From Apis mellifera (Eukaryota; Arthropoda; Insecta; Hymenoptera; Apidae), in NCBI RefSeq assembly GCF_003254395.2, contig NC_037644.1, positions 7,718,086 to 7,782,085 of the forward strand: a DNA stretch of 64,000 nt, given 5' to 3'. Numbering within the stretch: position 1 is the first letter of the stretch; each line of letters opens with the position of its first letter. The notes beneath the pieces were generated by a model, which was not told the DNA's origin, did not search any database, and saw only the letters and a program-made list of their open reading frames with translations. Positions 14,801-27,671 of this stretch are shown piece by piece. Position numbers and translations under genes: made by a program.

Positions 14801-17591
14801 CGCCAGATTTTACAGCGATCTTTCTACTTTCCATGCGCACGCTGTTCCTAGCGAAACGAATTCAATCCCGATTGGACCGTGTAATATTTAAACAAGATAC
14901 CAAACGTTTTGAGCATAAAACTTCAATTTCGTCATTTTGAACGTATAACAAAATTGCGATAATGAAACTATTTAAAGATAGGATTTTATCAATTTGAATT
15001 TTATAAAATGTTAATAACCTGTTTTCTCCAAAATTAATATATTTTCATTTTTTAAATTGAATAATGAATTACTAGAATATATCTTAATTTGATGAGACTT
15101 AAAATTTTCTGTTTCTAATTTTTTTTAAATGGAATGGCATGTCAATTTTTTATTGTTTACATTCGTTTACTTTAGAAATATTGTTTTTCAATTTTTTATT
15201 TTAATTAAAAAAGATTTATAGTAAAGGATATTTTATAGAGAATTTATGTGTCTCATTTCTCTAAAAACTTTTTCTCTCCATATATTTTTATATATTTTTA
15301 GGTAAACAAGAAAAAAGAAAATAATAGAAAATAAAATATTTCTCATGCTCTGTCATATTTTCAATTTGACAAAATAATATTTCAAATATCAAAATTGTAC
15401 TGTATACACTTCACTCAATAGATTAAGTATCTAGCAATAAGATTTAAAGCAAGAAAATTCTTGCAATGTTTAAAATAATTCTATATTATTTCCTTTTCCA
15501 TTTTCATACCACTATACAACTAAAAACGCAAAGAATACATACACATACATATCTAATCATATCTAATCATACATATACATTTAAAAAAGAATTCTTTGTG
15601 CAATATTCAGAATAATATTACTTTCTTCCTTCACTTTTTTAACGTAAATCTTACACTTAATTAAAAATATTAATAAAAATAAAAATAATATAAATAATAA
15701 AAATAAAATTAATAAAAATACTTAATAAAATACTGATACTTAATACTTAATACTTAATTAAAAATACTGATTAAAATGCAAAAGAAAAAATATATATATA
15801 TATTTGATAAAATATGTAATATATGTAATATATGTAAATATGTAATCATTCTTTATTTTCATATGATACACGAGTAAAAGAAATGTAAATATGAATATAT
15901 ATTTGTGGGGGAGGAAAAATGGCCATCATTTCATTTGAAACTATTCGAGGTTTCATTTCCTCGCACCTTATCGAAGTTCTCGAAAGTCTTCCTGATTATC
16001 AAAGTGCGTCATCGTGATATTCAACCGCCAAACAAAAGGTTTTTGTTTTCGGATCTGGGTTATCACACACAAATGGACCATACGAGCCTTATTCTGAACA
16101 GGTAGGCAGGCTAGTTCGAGTGGAACGTTTATAATGTGCAGTGCCGATATTAATTCAACGTGGATATGTCAATGATCGAGTTGTGAAAGGTCGCACATGT
16201 ACTATTTTCCATTCCAGGAATATTAGGTTATTCGAAAAATTCTTTTCATTCCCACTCTATTGATCATCCCTATCTTTCTAGAATTTCTATATTCTATATT
16301 TGTTTGTCGTTTATCATTTCTAGAAAATTATTTTCAAAATCATTCTAACAAAAATGTTATATTTCTGCTTATTATTTTCACTTGATTGTTGTACAAAATA
16401 AGAGTTTACATTCTAATTAATTTAATTTGTTAATTAATTGCAAAGAAGTATTTATTTTATCATTAATATTCATACAATATACTATATAAAACTATTATTT
16501 AGTATGAGAATAATTAGAAACTGAAAGATTAAAAACACTATGTTCATTACAATTAACATTACAAATAATAAAAAACAAAGAAACGATACAAATATATTCT
16601 TCTTAATTATAATAATTTTCTTATTGCAATCGAATTGAGAATATATTATAATAGTAACAAATTATTACGAATAAAAAACGTTATGTATTTTACGTAGCAT
16701 AATTTTGTTCGAAACCTATAAATTCAGGCCCTAGATAAATACGCCCTATCCTTGCCATAGAGTAAACGCGTCTCATCCAGCCAGAAACAAGTTTTAGGAT
16801 TAGTTTCATGCTAGTTCCGCCTAAAGGTGATTACAGGCCGTAATTTACAGAGCCATGATTTGAACACGGGCCACAATTGCTCCGTGGAATTTACGTACGT
16901 AAATCACGGTCGATTCGATAAATTTACAAAAAGTGTACTCTCATCACACTGCGCAAATGATAATTGTATCCGGCACAATTCGTAAAATTTTAATACTCGA
17001 ATTGTTGAAATCGAAACGTTAATGTGATAATTAAACGGACTTGTATTGCGAAGCAAATTATTTCCATTAATTTATCATTTATTAAATTGTTAAGTGTTTG
17101 GAGGTATCTTGTTGCTCGCTCAATTAAATTATATTATTTAATAATATTATAAAGAGAGAAAAGATCGAATATACACTCAAATTCGAGAACGGAATGAAAT
17201 CAATCGCTTGAAACGTATTGTCAAGGATATTATTTACTTTTAATTCCAAGTTTTCCTTTATATATATGATAATTTTTTTTTTCTTTTAAAAAAATGTTAT
17301 ACCGACGCGTTAATATCGCATTTTCAATTTAAACAATTGAGAAATTCGATGCATAATTCTGAATCGGTAATTTCCTCATTAACTCTCTTTCCGTTCAATC
17401 GCTTTGCTCTCCTCTTCCTCATGAATATTCTCCCTTTTCGAAACAAAACTAAATCGCTAATTAGCTCGTAAAAATTCACCCAATTTTATTTTTCATCCGT
17501 AAATTAATTTCTCCAGATTATTATTTTCCAAGAAGAAAGAAGAACGTATTGTTACATTCTTCGAATAAAATATCTATGTATCTTTTTTTAA
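11864..17591 (+). other. First part of the 43-kb intron
   Basis: The stretch starts with the donor GTAAGTG at 11864. It is AT-rich sequence with no recognised exon. GC-richer patches lie at about 13540-13930, 15900-16200 and 16690-16960. The open frames at 12386-13034 and 13550-14050 are short, overlap on both strands and show no domain. A simple-repeat zone of AATAAA and ACTTAAT-like units lies at about 15655-15790. Confidence 0.6.
16690..16960. other. GC-richer intronic island, possible conserved noncoding DNA
   Basis: About 270 bases stand out from the AT-rich intron by composition, with many CpG-containing words and a palindromic TTACGTACGTAA at about 16891. No open frame of note crosses it. 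A regulatory role is inference only. Confidence 0.25.
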
Positions 17592-17593
17592 TA

Positions 17594-17623
17594 TTGGGTT
17601 GGCAACTAAGTAATTGCGGATTT
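17594..17623 (+). repeat. mariner left terminal inverted repeat
   Basis: This 30-base end is identical, in reverse complement, to 18851-18880. It lies directly inside the TA target duplication at 17592-17593. Confidence 0.95.
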
Positions 17624-17667
17624 TTTTTAGAAAATCAAACACAATTTTTTCATGGAACTAAATAACT

Positions 17668-18697
17668 TTATTCTGTAATGTGTTGCCCATTTTGATCAAT
17701 GACCTTTTGCCATCTTTCAGGCAGCATCATAATCCCGTTCATAAAACTTCTTTAGATTTTTATTAGCAAAAAACTGAATCAGGTACGATATGATATCATT
17801 ATCATTATTGAAATTTTTACCATTCAAGGAGTTTTGTAAAGATCGAAACAAAAAGTAATCAGATGGTGCAAGGTCAGGACTATATGGTGGATATGGCAAA
17901 ACATCCCAACCAAGCTCCAATAATTTTTGCCGAGTGACCAAAGATGTGTGTGGCCTTGCATTGTCATGATGGAATACAACACCTTTTCGATTTGTCAATT
18001 CGGGCCGTTTTTCTTCAACTGCATTGTTTAATTTCGTTAGTTGTTCAATGTAGATAACAGAATTGATCGTTCGGTTGGGTGGTAAGAGTTCAAAATAGAC
18101 AATTCCTTTGTAATCCCATCAAATTGATAACAAAACCTTCTTTCGATGAATACCAGCTTTTGATGTTGTTTGAGCTGGTTCACGTGACCTGCTCCACGAT
18201 CTTTTCCGCTTGATATTGTTGTAAACAACCCATTTTTCATCGCCAGTTATCAGTCGTTTTAAAAATGGATCATTTTCATTACGTTTCTTTAGCAAATCGC
18301 AGCTGTTAATGCGTTGCGTTAAATGCTTTTCTTTCAGTTCGTGAGGAACCCATGTATCGAGTTTTTGAACATAGCCAAGTTGTTTTAAGTGGTTTTCAAT
18401 GCATTTATGTGATACATGAAGCTTCTCTGCAATCTCACGAGTTGTACTGTGACGATCCGAATCGATTATTGCTTTGATTAGGTCGTCATCAACTTCAACT
18501 GGACAACCAAAGCGTTTTTCATCTTTGAGTGAAAAATCATCAGAACGAAATTTGTCAAACCAATTTTGACACTGCCGTTCTTTTAAGGCTTCGTCGCTAT
18601 AAACAGCACATAACTTTTTGTGAGCTTGCGATGCGTTTTTCCCTTTGCGAAAATAAAAAAGCAAAATACGACGATAATGTTCCTTTTGATTTTCCAT
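17668..18697 (-). pseudogene. mariner transposase, broken by a stop and a frameshift
   Basis: The frame starts MENQKEHYRR at 18697. The N-terminal helix-turn-helix region spans roughly residues 1-110, including TTREIAEKLHVSH. The mariner linker motif WVPHEL is at 116-121. The D,D34D catalytic residues are D153 (TGDEKW), D245 (HHDNARPH) and D280 (SPDLAPSDY), with 34 residues between the last two. A TGA replaces an expected tryptophan codon at 18119-18121 (codon 193), and the same frame is open again after it. Near codon 322, after FYER, the frame shifts. The usual mariner ending (MMLPERW and onward) is then in another frame and stops at 17668-17670. The 1030-base span equals about 343 codons plus one base, consistent with a one-base insertion. 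Confidence 0.92.
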
Positions 18698-18850
18698 TTT
18701 TCAACGAACGCCAAAAACTACGCAACCGATCAAAAAACTTTTTTTACTGATTGACAGCTAAATTGCCAACTATCAAATAACAAAATGTGTTTTACATTTG
18801 GACTACGCCAGCAAAATTCCTAAAAATTCAACTGAAGCCATTTATGAGTG

Positions 18851-18880
18851 AAATCCGCAATTACTTAGTTGCCAACCCAA
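18851..18880 (-). repeat. mariner right terminal inverted repeat
   Basis: This is the reverse complement of 17594-17623 without a mismatch, followed by the TA target duplication at 18881-18882. It lies upstream of the transposase start, on the promoter side. Confidence 0.95.
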
Positions 18881-19149
18881 TAAATCAAATTGTTATTTGA
18901 ATTTATTAATTGAATTAAACATATTCAATGCAAGAAACGAAATATACCATCCAGAATTATTATCACGTGCTTTGTTCTGGTTTACTACATTCCACCATCC
19001 ATGGATTTTCATGGATTTCCATTGCAAACTTGCAAATGTTACACGTTAAAATTGTTTAAAACGTTAATTTCACTTGAGATTATTAATGCGAAAACATAAA
19101 TCTCTCATACAACATCATATCATTTCCTTTCGTCAAATTAAACAAATTG

Positions 19150-20640
19150 TAATTTATCATGCGTTACAATTTCGCGTCAATTCAAGAGCAGATGTTTGAT
19201 AAAGGAAATGATTTATTTCGCAGGAAAAAAGTAAAAGAAAGAAGGCGTCAGAGAGATATCACGACGTTTGGAAACGAAATTAAAAGCGTCTGGGGGAGGA
19301 AAGAAAAAGAGGACAAAAGTTTTGATACCGGGGAGGGAAAGTTATTTGGTTGCGTGTATCGGGGACATTGAACGGGTGTTACACGGGTGCTCCTCCGTTT
19401 TTACGGGTGCAGTAAAACAAACATCCGTCGCGGGAGACAGGACGATAAAAGAGATAAAATTGGAGGAGATAGAGAGGGGAATAATAAAGGACGAGAGATA
19501 GAGAATCCTCCTGAAAACGTCCTGAAACGTTAATAACGAACGAGTGAACACCGGAAACCGGAGAAATCGTTGCGCGCCCCAGTTTACGGCAGTTTGTTGC
19601 CGACTTTAAAATCTTAGTTTTGTATGAGCGGCTCTAACAACGAGAAACACGACCGGTAGTTTCTGTAGGTTTGGAGAAGATCCAGCTCCATGGTTACTCA
19701 CTCTCTTTCTCTCTCTTCCTCCCCCTCTTCCCCTCCGCCTTCCACTCCATAAAGCTAATGTCTTGTTTTACCGCTTTTACGATTCGAGGTCGTCTCTTCG
19801 TGCGCCATCTTCTTCGAAGAAGCTAAATGTCTCTAGCTCCTTTTCATCTTCCTCCATCCTTCTCAGCCTCCTCTTTATCCTTAACACGCTATCTCACGGC
19901 AAGGATTCTCTCCTCCTTCGTCTCCTTTTTTTTTCAAATTCCTCCTCGATTAACTCTCTTCCAATCTTCTTTCTCTTCTTCTTTGTTTATTCTTGTATTA
20001 AATCTTTTACACGTTATAGTCGCTAATAATCCTCCTCCGTTCGTTTATTCCCTCTGTCTCGCCATTTCATCATCATTCTGTCGAACACCTAATTCAAGCT
20101 TGTCGCTGGTTATATCTATATTCGTTTCTTCTTCCCTTTCCCCTCCTGCGAAACTGTGCCACCTCTAACACAACGTTCTTTCCTTTATTTTCTTTTCCTT
20201 TCTTTTTTTTTTTTGTTTTCTTCTTCCTCCATTCGTCGCTTTCGTTGCAATTTCCTCCCCGTCTCTGGGGATCGCTTCCCCCTTCCCCTCGAGAAAGCGT
20301 TTTAATGCCGTTATAATGAACGCCTCTCGCGACTGATACCGACGCTAAAGCGAAACAATGGGGGGGCCGGGCCGATCGATCGCGCGTGCATCCCGGTTAC
20401 GCTTCTACGCTCACGCTCTGAGACAATGGAAATGAAACGGAAGCCGTGTCTGCCGCGGCAGGAAAAAAATTTATGAGCATTTGCCGCGTGCTTACCGCGC
20501 GGCGGAATTGATCCGAAACGGTCGAAACGCCAATGGAAACGCGGCGTCGATGATTGGGGACGATGAAGCCGCGCCTCTGTCACTCGGCGAGAGATCCTAT
20601 TTTAATTTGACGGTAATCCCGTTGATGATGCACTCGTGTG
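19150..20640. other. CpG-rich island with long pyrimidine-rich tract
   Basis: About 1.5 kb is the largest GC-richer block in the window. Its middle, about 19690-20290, is strongly biased to C and T on the + strand. The last part, about 20290-20600, has many CGCG-containing words and a G run at 20360. The open frames here (up to 113 codons at 19827) come from the low-complexity CT composition and do not look like protein. An intronic enhancer or an internal promoter is possible, but I saw no defined promoter motif. Confidence 0.35.
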
Positions 20641-20874
20641 TTGAAGTGTAGGGGATAGAGTTATTATTGTATCTCGGATCCGGCTGTTTCTTTTAATTTC
20701 CTTCGCCGATTTTTTCCATTCGTTCGAAAATGTTTGAAAATTGTTCTCTAGAAAGAATAAATATGTTGTTTGAATTTAGAGAGGTTGATAGATGGTAGAT
20801 TTTGTTTTGCGTGTAAATGTGTTCTTCGATTTGAAAGATTTAAAAGTTTCTAAATATTCTTAAAATTTTTGCTT

Positions 20875-21640
20875 TGCGTAAGCAATTTGTTTATTTGAAT
20901 CGGGGAAAAATTTATGAGGAAGGATTGGTTAGGTATATTAATTGAGGATTGATAGAGATAAATAAGAGATAAATCAGGTTTTTTGTCTTCTTCTATCAAA
21001 GTAATTTTTGAAACAGTATAACATCTATGTCGTTTATTTAATTGTTTGAAAGAGTTTAAAAATCATTTTACTTGTGTTTAGTTGCTTTATTATTATAATA
21101 GTTAAATTTAGATATCCATTTTCAATCATTTTTATTCTGTGAAGCATTTTTAAATTTTTTAAACTAGGATTAGTTAGATCTCTTAATTGAGGATTGGTAA
21201 AAATAAATAGGTAAAAATAATCAGGTTTTTTATCTTCTTCTATCAGAATAATTTTTAACGTCTACGTTTATTTAATTGTTTGAAAGAGTTTAAAAATTAT
21301 TTTACTTGTGTTTAATTGCTTTATTATTATTATAGTTAAATTTAGATATCCATTTTCAAACATTTTATTCTTTGAAGCATTTTTAAGTTTCTTAAACTTG
21401 TCTTGTAAAACAATTTATTTATTTGAATCAAATAGGATTAGATAGTTAGATCTATTAATTAAAAATTGGTAAAAATAAATAATCAGATTTTTTATCTTCT
21501 TCTATCAGAGTAATTTTTGAAACAGTATAACATCTACATCGTATTTATTTAATTGTTTGAAAGAGTTTAAAAATCATTTTACTTGTGTTTAGTTGCTTTA
21601 TTATTATTATAGTTAAATTTAGATGTCCATTTTCAAGAAC
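20875..21640. repeat. Triplicated tandem repeat, units about 230-290 bp
   Basis: Three diverged copies follow one another. The shared core TTTAATTGTTTGAAAGAG occurs near 21037, 21268 and 21548. Each copy also carries CTTCTTCTATCA and TTTAGATATCCATTTTCAA-like words. Unit lengths differ by indels. No coding potential was seen. Confidence 0.8.
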
Positions 21641-23539
21641 AGCATTATTTTTTTGTTACATATTATAAAAAGAAATTCTTCTATTTAATCATAATTCAAT
21701 ATTGAATTAATTAATCTATACCTTCTAAAATTATTCTATATTAAAAAATTAGTTAAATATTGATCTAATAAAATACATGTTTCAATATAAAGCAAAAGAA
21801 TTTATTAATCTATTTATGATTAGCAATAATTAGATAAAGTTCTTTGATATCCAAAAAATGAAAGAGATTGAATGAAGTTTAAAATTGGCTATTTTATAAT
21901 TTTCAACAAATTTCTTAATATGATTCTGCAGTATATAATATTTTCGCTTTAAGAAAATCGTTTCCGTATGAAAAAGCTTCATTTGATGATAATTCAAATT
22001 TCTGATATAACTTATGTGTATGTGTGTATGTATGTGTGTGTTTTTCTTTCCCAATTGCGCCGCTTTATTAACGCAAACAACAGAAATAAATTTTATACGG
22101 TACAATGCCGTGCCATTATAAGGTAAACCACATTGCTCTCATTATAACGCTTTTTAGTGGAATCGTATTGGCGAGCGTTAAATTCACTGAAAGTTTATTG
22201 TTCGGAATTTCAATTATAAAAGTGAAGAGAATAAACGACTGTACATCCTTATATTCGTACAACACTTTTGCTTACTTAGACATATCTTTTTAGAGATGTA
22301 ATTCAAATATGACGATATATGAAATTTACAAATCGTTACGAAATTTTTAACATTTTTATCTAACATCGTTATTGACGAATTTTAATTTACGAATTATAAG
22401 AATGAGAATGTTTATGCGAGATCAAATTTTTTTAAAATATTTTTTAAATCTTTTTTTTCATGTTATGTGCGTTCTAGATTTTTCCATATTTATTATTATT
22501 TTTCATGAATTCATGGAAAATCTGTAATCTACTTACAACGTTTCGTAAATAGGGTGGAACACATGGAATTTTCTAAATTATGAAAAATATTTTAAAATAA
22601 AAATGCAAAGTAGTGATATTAAATTGTCTGGAAATTAATTGTGGTGTTTTCTACGTGATGATATTTAAAATTGTAATAGTTTCGTACAAAATAAATTTAT
22701 TTAATTAAAATAAAAATTATTACAATTTATATATATTTTTGTTTAAAAAAATATAAAATATTCTATCGCATTTTTTAAATATTTGGATTTTTCTTTTTCC
22801 CAATTGAGAAATTATTGCCAAAAATTTGAAATGTTTAAAATTAAAAATTAATTAGAATCGTGATATTAATAAGAAATATACGATTTTATAAACTTTATTT
22901 TTATTAAATATACAATAAAATAATACCAAAAAAGAACAATTATTTTATCTTTAATAAAACTAACAAAATTTTTAAAAAATTACTTTGGAGATTTTTTTTC
23001 AAAAATGTCAAATTTTCTCATGAAAATATTCTCTACATGTAGAAAGGTTTTGGTTATATATTTAACTATATATAAAAAGAGATAAAAGATTTTTTTAAAT
23101 ATCCATCAATTAGAAAAAATAATTGTTATATATTAAAATTTAATAATTTGAATAATTTTTGTAAATAAATAATAATAAATTATTAATATTTTCATATAAA
23201 CAAAACTAATATTATTTAATTTCGAATGAGATCTAAATAAATTATTGCAATATAATATTGCCAATTTAAAAACAGATATAATACGATTTTTTAAGCATAA
23301 AAACACGATAATTTCTCGAGGCTGTAATAAAAAAAACAAGACAAAGTAAATAAATTATACCACTTTAAATATTATTAAAAAATTTCATTTTATTTCAAAC
23401 ATCGAATCAACCAAAATTCCAATCAAATTTCCAACAAAAATTTTTCATCCAAAAATTTATAGTGCATAATAAATCATAGAATCATTTTAAAAAGAAAGAA
23501 AAAAAAAGAATGGAAGAGTAATAAGGAGAAAGAAGAGTA

Positions 23540-23960
23540 AGAAGAAGAAGAATATGGTGGCCGAATCGATGCTCGTCTCGTTATTTAAATATCGTCCATA
23601 CGAGAGGCCGCAAATGCTGCTATTAATATTAAACGGGGCCCGGTGCCAGTTTCAAAGAGATTTCCCTTCTCGTGCGAGGCAGGCAGCGCCCTTTGAAAAG
23701 AGCCCCTTACGGGCCAATGAACCTATACAGGGGGTGTGAATAGAAACACTTCTGAAATTAATGTTCCGGAATGTCGACGACCGGCTGACCCGTATATCGA
23801 GCGCAAATCTGTGTGCTTAACTGGAATTTTTTTTAACCTCGAGGTTAAATTAGGGGTCGGGAGGGGAGTTCGTAATGAAAATTGTTTCGCGTCGATATTC
23901 GAAATTGAATCGCGCGCATTTGTACATCGATGTGCGGGGCGTTGAAAAGGATTTAAACGG
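23540..23960. other. GC-richer intronic island
   Basis: The block is richer in CpG than its flanks and has three short overlapping open frames on both strands (61-91 codons), none resembling a known protein. It follows a purine-rich lead-in at 23500-23550. It may be conserved noncoding DNA. Confidence 0.25.
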
Positions 23961-24999
23961 TTTACAATGATCCTATCTGCGAGAGGAGAAAAATTCAATT
24001 CTTCTGGAAATCGATGGAACGATTTCTCGAAAATGGATTTAATTTTGTGATTGATGAAGAGACGATACGTTGAAAATATTGGATAGAGATTACTTCGTAG
24101 ATGCGAGTAAAGTAAATATTATTGGAAAGGAAAAAATGCATATTTATCACACGATAATAAACAGATGTGAATGGAGAATATTCATTTTCCATATTTCATA
24201 AGAATAATATAATTAATATTGGCGACAACATTCTTTTGAATCGATCTTTCTTTTATATATATTCAATTTGTTGAGAAGTAATTCATGATGATCAAATAAA
24301 TCAATCATCAATGATAAAAATCGATTTTACATTGAAAGGATCAATTGCATGATTTATCTTCTTTTTCTTGAATAGTATAAGCCCTTCAGAAATCTCAGAT
24401 TTTGTTTCTTTAACACCCTATATACAGGTAACGTTGAAGAGCAATTTTCTATTTCATTAATCCATAATTCTTCGATAATGATGGAAATTTCTTTTTTATA
24501 TTATATAGAGTAAATGCTTGATATTCTTAATTTCAAAAACGTTTTTCTTTTCTTCTTTTCTTCTTAGACTTGTGCTAAAGCGGTAGCGATAGGTATGTGT
24601 CGTGATCGAGTTCGAACAAACAAGTCGAGGAAAGTGTATAAGTAAATTATATCGAATTATAATTTATTCACACAATGGATAAAATAATCAATTGCTATTC
24701 GAATTTATTCAAAATAAATAATCCAAAATTATGCTTAATTAAATTGTCTCTTCTTTAAGGCTTTGTCAAATCTCGTTTAATAAATACTTTACTACGCTTT
24801 CATACCTTATTTCAAAAATTACACTTACATTATTTCCAAAATTGTTTTCATTTTCTTTACACCTTCCCTCTCCTAATCCCTGAAAACAAAAGAAGAACAC
24901 TTTCTTTTTCCTTCTATACAAAATTTCTCGAATAAACAAGTTTCAAAACGTTTATTTTAATAATAATTAAACTAAAAAAAAAACTCATCAACTCGTAAC

Positions 25000-25450
25000 G
25001 ATAATTAATCCCTCGGATGCCCCGCATAATAGGGAATAAATAGAGGCTTAATCGAAGAATGTTTCGCGAGTACGTTCACGAGTCGTTCGTTTAACGCGCG
25101 TACGTACATATTAGCGTTAAATACTCTGCTCACGTTCCTGGGAGATCGCTCTGATTACTGCATTGTTCAACGGTCTCCGTGAGCGGCGCAACGGTTGCAG
25201 GAATGAACACGAACGTTTTAACACGCGAGGCGGGGGAAACGCCTATCCTAAAATTCCCAGAATGTAAATGATAATTCATCCCTTCTAACGAGTTTTCGCA
25301 ATTTAATTTCTCGCCACGTTGCATTATACACACACACACACACGCACACACACTGCGTAAACAAAGCGCAGCGATGTGTTTTATCCGGCTCTTCTTCGTG
25401 CCAGGCCGCGATGGCGTACACGTAGCTAACATTGAAAGAGGATATCGACA
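25000..25450. other. GC-richer intronic island with CA microsatellite
   Basis: The island contains GCGCGTACGTAC-type words near 25095 and a CA repeat at 25328-25353 interrupted by one G. Overlapping open frames on both strands (71-100 codons) cross the microsatellite and look like chance frames. Confidence 0.25.
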
Positions 25451-25544
25451 TGACCGAGATGAAAGTGAAACGTTTCAAAAGTATATAAATCGAAAATGTT
25501 TCTATACTCTTTTCATTTTATCTGAAATTTGTCCAAAAAATTCA

Positions 25545-26390
25545 AAGTTCATGCGAAGCATAATATGTGTATATGGAAATCTTTTTTGAAATCGTTCTTC
25601 TAATTTTTGTGCATTTGAATGCAACTTGGATATTATTTTATCAATTTTCTTATTACGAAGAAGCAAATTGTGTATTGTGATGCATCCTTTCTAATTATTT
25701 ATTTTGTTATTGTTTTTTGTATTTTATTAAGTATAAGTAAGAAATGATAAATATAAAATTTTAATACGCTTCTTTGTAATAAGTCCTTTGATACTTTTAT
25801 TATTTTTTATTATTATTATTTATTTTAAGTTCGTGTGAAGCATAATATGTGTATGTGGAAATCTCTTTTGAAATCATTCTTCTAATTTTTGTGCATTTGA
25901 ATGCAACTTGAATATTATTTTATCAATTTTCTTATTACGAAGAAGCAAATTGTGTATTGTGATGCATCCTTTCTAATTATTTATTTTGTTATTGTTTTTT
26001 GTATTTTATTAAGTATAAGTAAGAAATGATACATAAATATAAAATTTTAATACGCTTCTTTGTAATAACTCCTTTGATACTTTTATTATTTTTTATTATT
26101 ATTATTTATTTTAAGTTCGTGTGAAGCATAATAATATGTGTATGTGGAAATCTCTTTTGAAATCGTTCTTCTAATTTTTGTGCATTTGAATGCAACTTGG
26201 ATATTATTTTATCAATTTTCTTATTACGAAGAAGCAAATTGTGTATTGTGATGCATCCTTTCTAATTATTTATTTTGTTATTGTTTTTTGTATTTTATTA
26301 AGTATAACTAAGAAATGATACATAAATATAAAATTTTAATACGCTTCTTTGTAATAACTCCTTTGATACTTTTATTATTATTATTATTAT
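25545..26390. repeat. Triplicated tandem repeat, units 282-286 bp
   Basis: Three highly similar copies start with AAGTTCRTGYGAAGCATAAT at 25545, 25827 and 26113, giving unit spacings of 282 and 286 bases. Differences are a few substitutions and 3-4 base indels, so the expansion looks recent. No open frame of note runs through the units. Confidence 0.92.
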
Positions 26391-27004
26391 CGTTACAAAT
26401 TTTTATAATAGAAATGACCATAAAATTTCTAAATCTTTATTAATTTTCGTTCAATATCTGTACACTGTTGACAAAGTTTAACCTTAGAAAGAAAGAAAAA
26501 AAAAAGGTAAAACTACAGCGATTTATAGAAGAAAATAATAGAAAATAGGAAACGTCAACGGGAAAAGAGAGACAAAGCAATGCGAATCACGGAAATGTAA
26601 TAAAAACCTGTTCCTGTTCGCTATCTGCCAAGATTATTGTTGACTGAGAGAAAACGAAACAACTGGAATATCCGCGTGCAGAGCCGCCAGAGACTCTTTT
26701 CGTAATCGTAAAAAGGAGAAGTTTGATGGAAGAATTGTGGAATAGACTTTTTGGTCGTGGTTTTAACGTGCTCGTAAAAATCGTAAAAATCTCTGTCTCT
26801 ATCTCGTGTGCGGCGGTCTCGAAACTTTCACATTTACCTATCTTTTTCTCTCTCTCTCTTTTTTATTAAGTAAAATTGATAAGAGATAATTTTTAATCAA
26901 CGCAAATATCTTCTATCATTTCCACAGTAATAAAATATTTTTTCGTGAAACTTTGAAACTTTCCTCGATAACTTATGTAAACTAAGACACGGACAACCGG
27001 CCAT

Positions 27005-27200
27005 GATTGGTCTATTCTACTTGTCAGTACGTGACTGGCTTATTCTCTTTACCCGGTAAAAGCTAGTTTATTCTACTTGTACGACTAGAACTGACCCAGT
27101 TTACTTCTATGATTATAAATGACCCGTTCTACTACTTGCTTGATTAGAACTGGCTTACTACACTTATCCTGATTTGTTACTCGTTCCTGATCATAATAAA
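27005..27200. repeat. Degenerate minisatellite, units about 35-45 bp
   Basis: Related words recur: GGTCTATTCTACTTGT, GCTAGTTTATTCTACTTGTA, GACCCAGTTTACTTCT, GACCCGTTCTACTACTTG and GAACTGGCTTACTACACTT. They suggest an old tandem array with a unit of about 40 bases. Confidence 0.5.
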
Positions 27201-27621
27201 AAACCCGACCCTATCTCTTCGAATCGATCGAAATTCAAATTAAAAATCTACCATCCATTCTGTCCTAACAATTCTATTCTACATTTTTAACGTGGGAATG
27301 CAACAAACTTTTTGACTTAAAAAAATATTTCTTTTCTCACCCTATTTTTATCATTCTTATTTATATACAAAGTATCAAATCGATCCATTTTTTTTTCTTT
27401 TTCCAATAATTTTGACAATCGTCGCGATAACATTGCCGTGAATTATTCGACGAGTAAACGAAAAATTCAATTTCACCGCCGAAAAGTTTTTTTCTCCTCC
27501 CCCAAAAAAAAAAAACAAAACCTCTCCTCCTCCCCTTAATACACTCGTATCCAGAAAATCAATTTCCCTTTATATACCACTTGGTGTGCACATACGTATA
27601 CGCAATTAAAACGAAAAGAGG

Positions 27622-27629
<8 letters not shown>

Positions 27630-27670
<41 letters not shown>
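27630..27670. repeat. (AG)n microsatellite
   Basis: The tract is about 20 AG units in a purine-rich lead-in. It creates false open frames with Arg-Glu or Leu-Ser runs on both strands. Confidence 0.95.

Positions 27671-27671
<1 letters not shown>

Larger units (their letters stand above)
17594..18880 (-). mobile_element. mariner element, full length (1287 bp), mellifera-type
   Basis: The element has perfect 30-base terminal inverted repeats: TTGGGTTGGCAACTAAGTAA starts the left end and its exact complement closes the right end. TA dinucleotides flank it at 17592-17593 and 18881-18882, the target duplication expected for mariner. The 1287-base length is right for a complete element. A single transposase gene runs on the minus strand, antisense to the host receptor gene. 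Perfect ends with a largely readable gene suggest recent insertion. The transposase has two inactivating lesions, so the copy cannot supply its own enzyme, although its ends could still be recognised in trans. Confidence 0.95.

Noticed and set aside
19763..20168. Serine- and leucine-rich + strand frames of 87 and 113 codons
   Set aside because: They overlap in two frames and follow from the pyrimidine-rich composition; no domain or splice signal supports them.
25545..26390. Possible CRISPR-like direct repeats
   Set aside because: The repeats are long contiguous tandem units without spacers in a eukaryotic intron.
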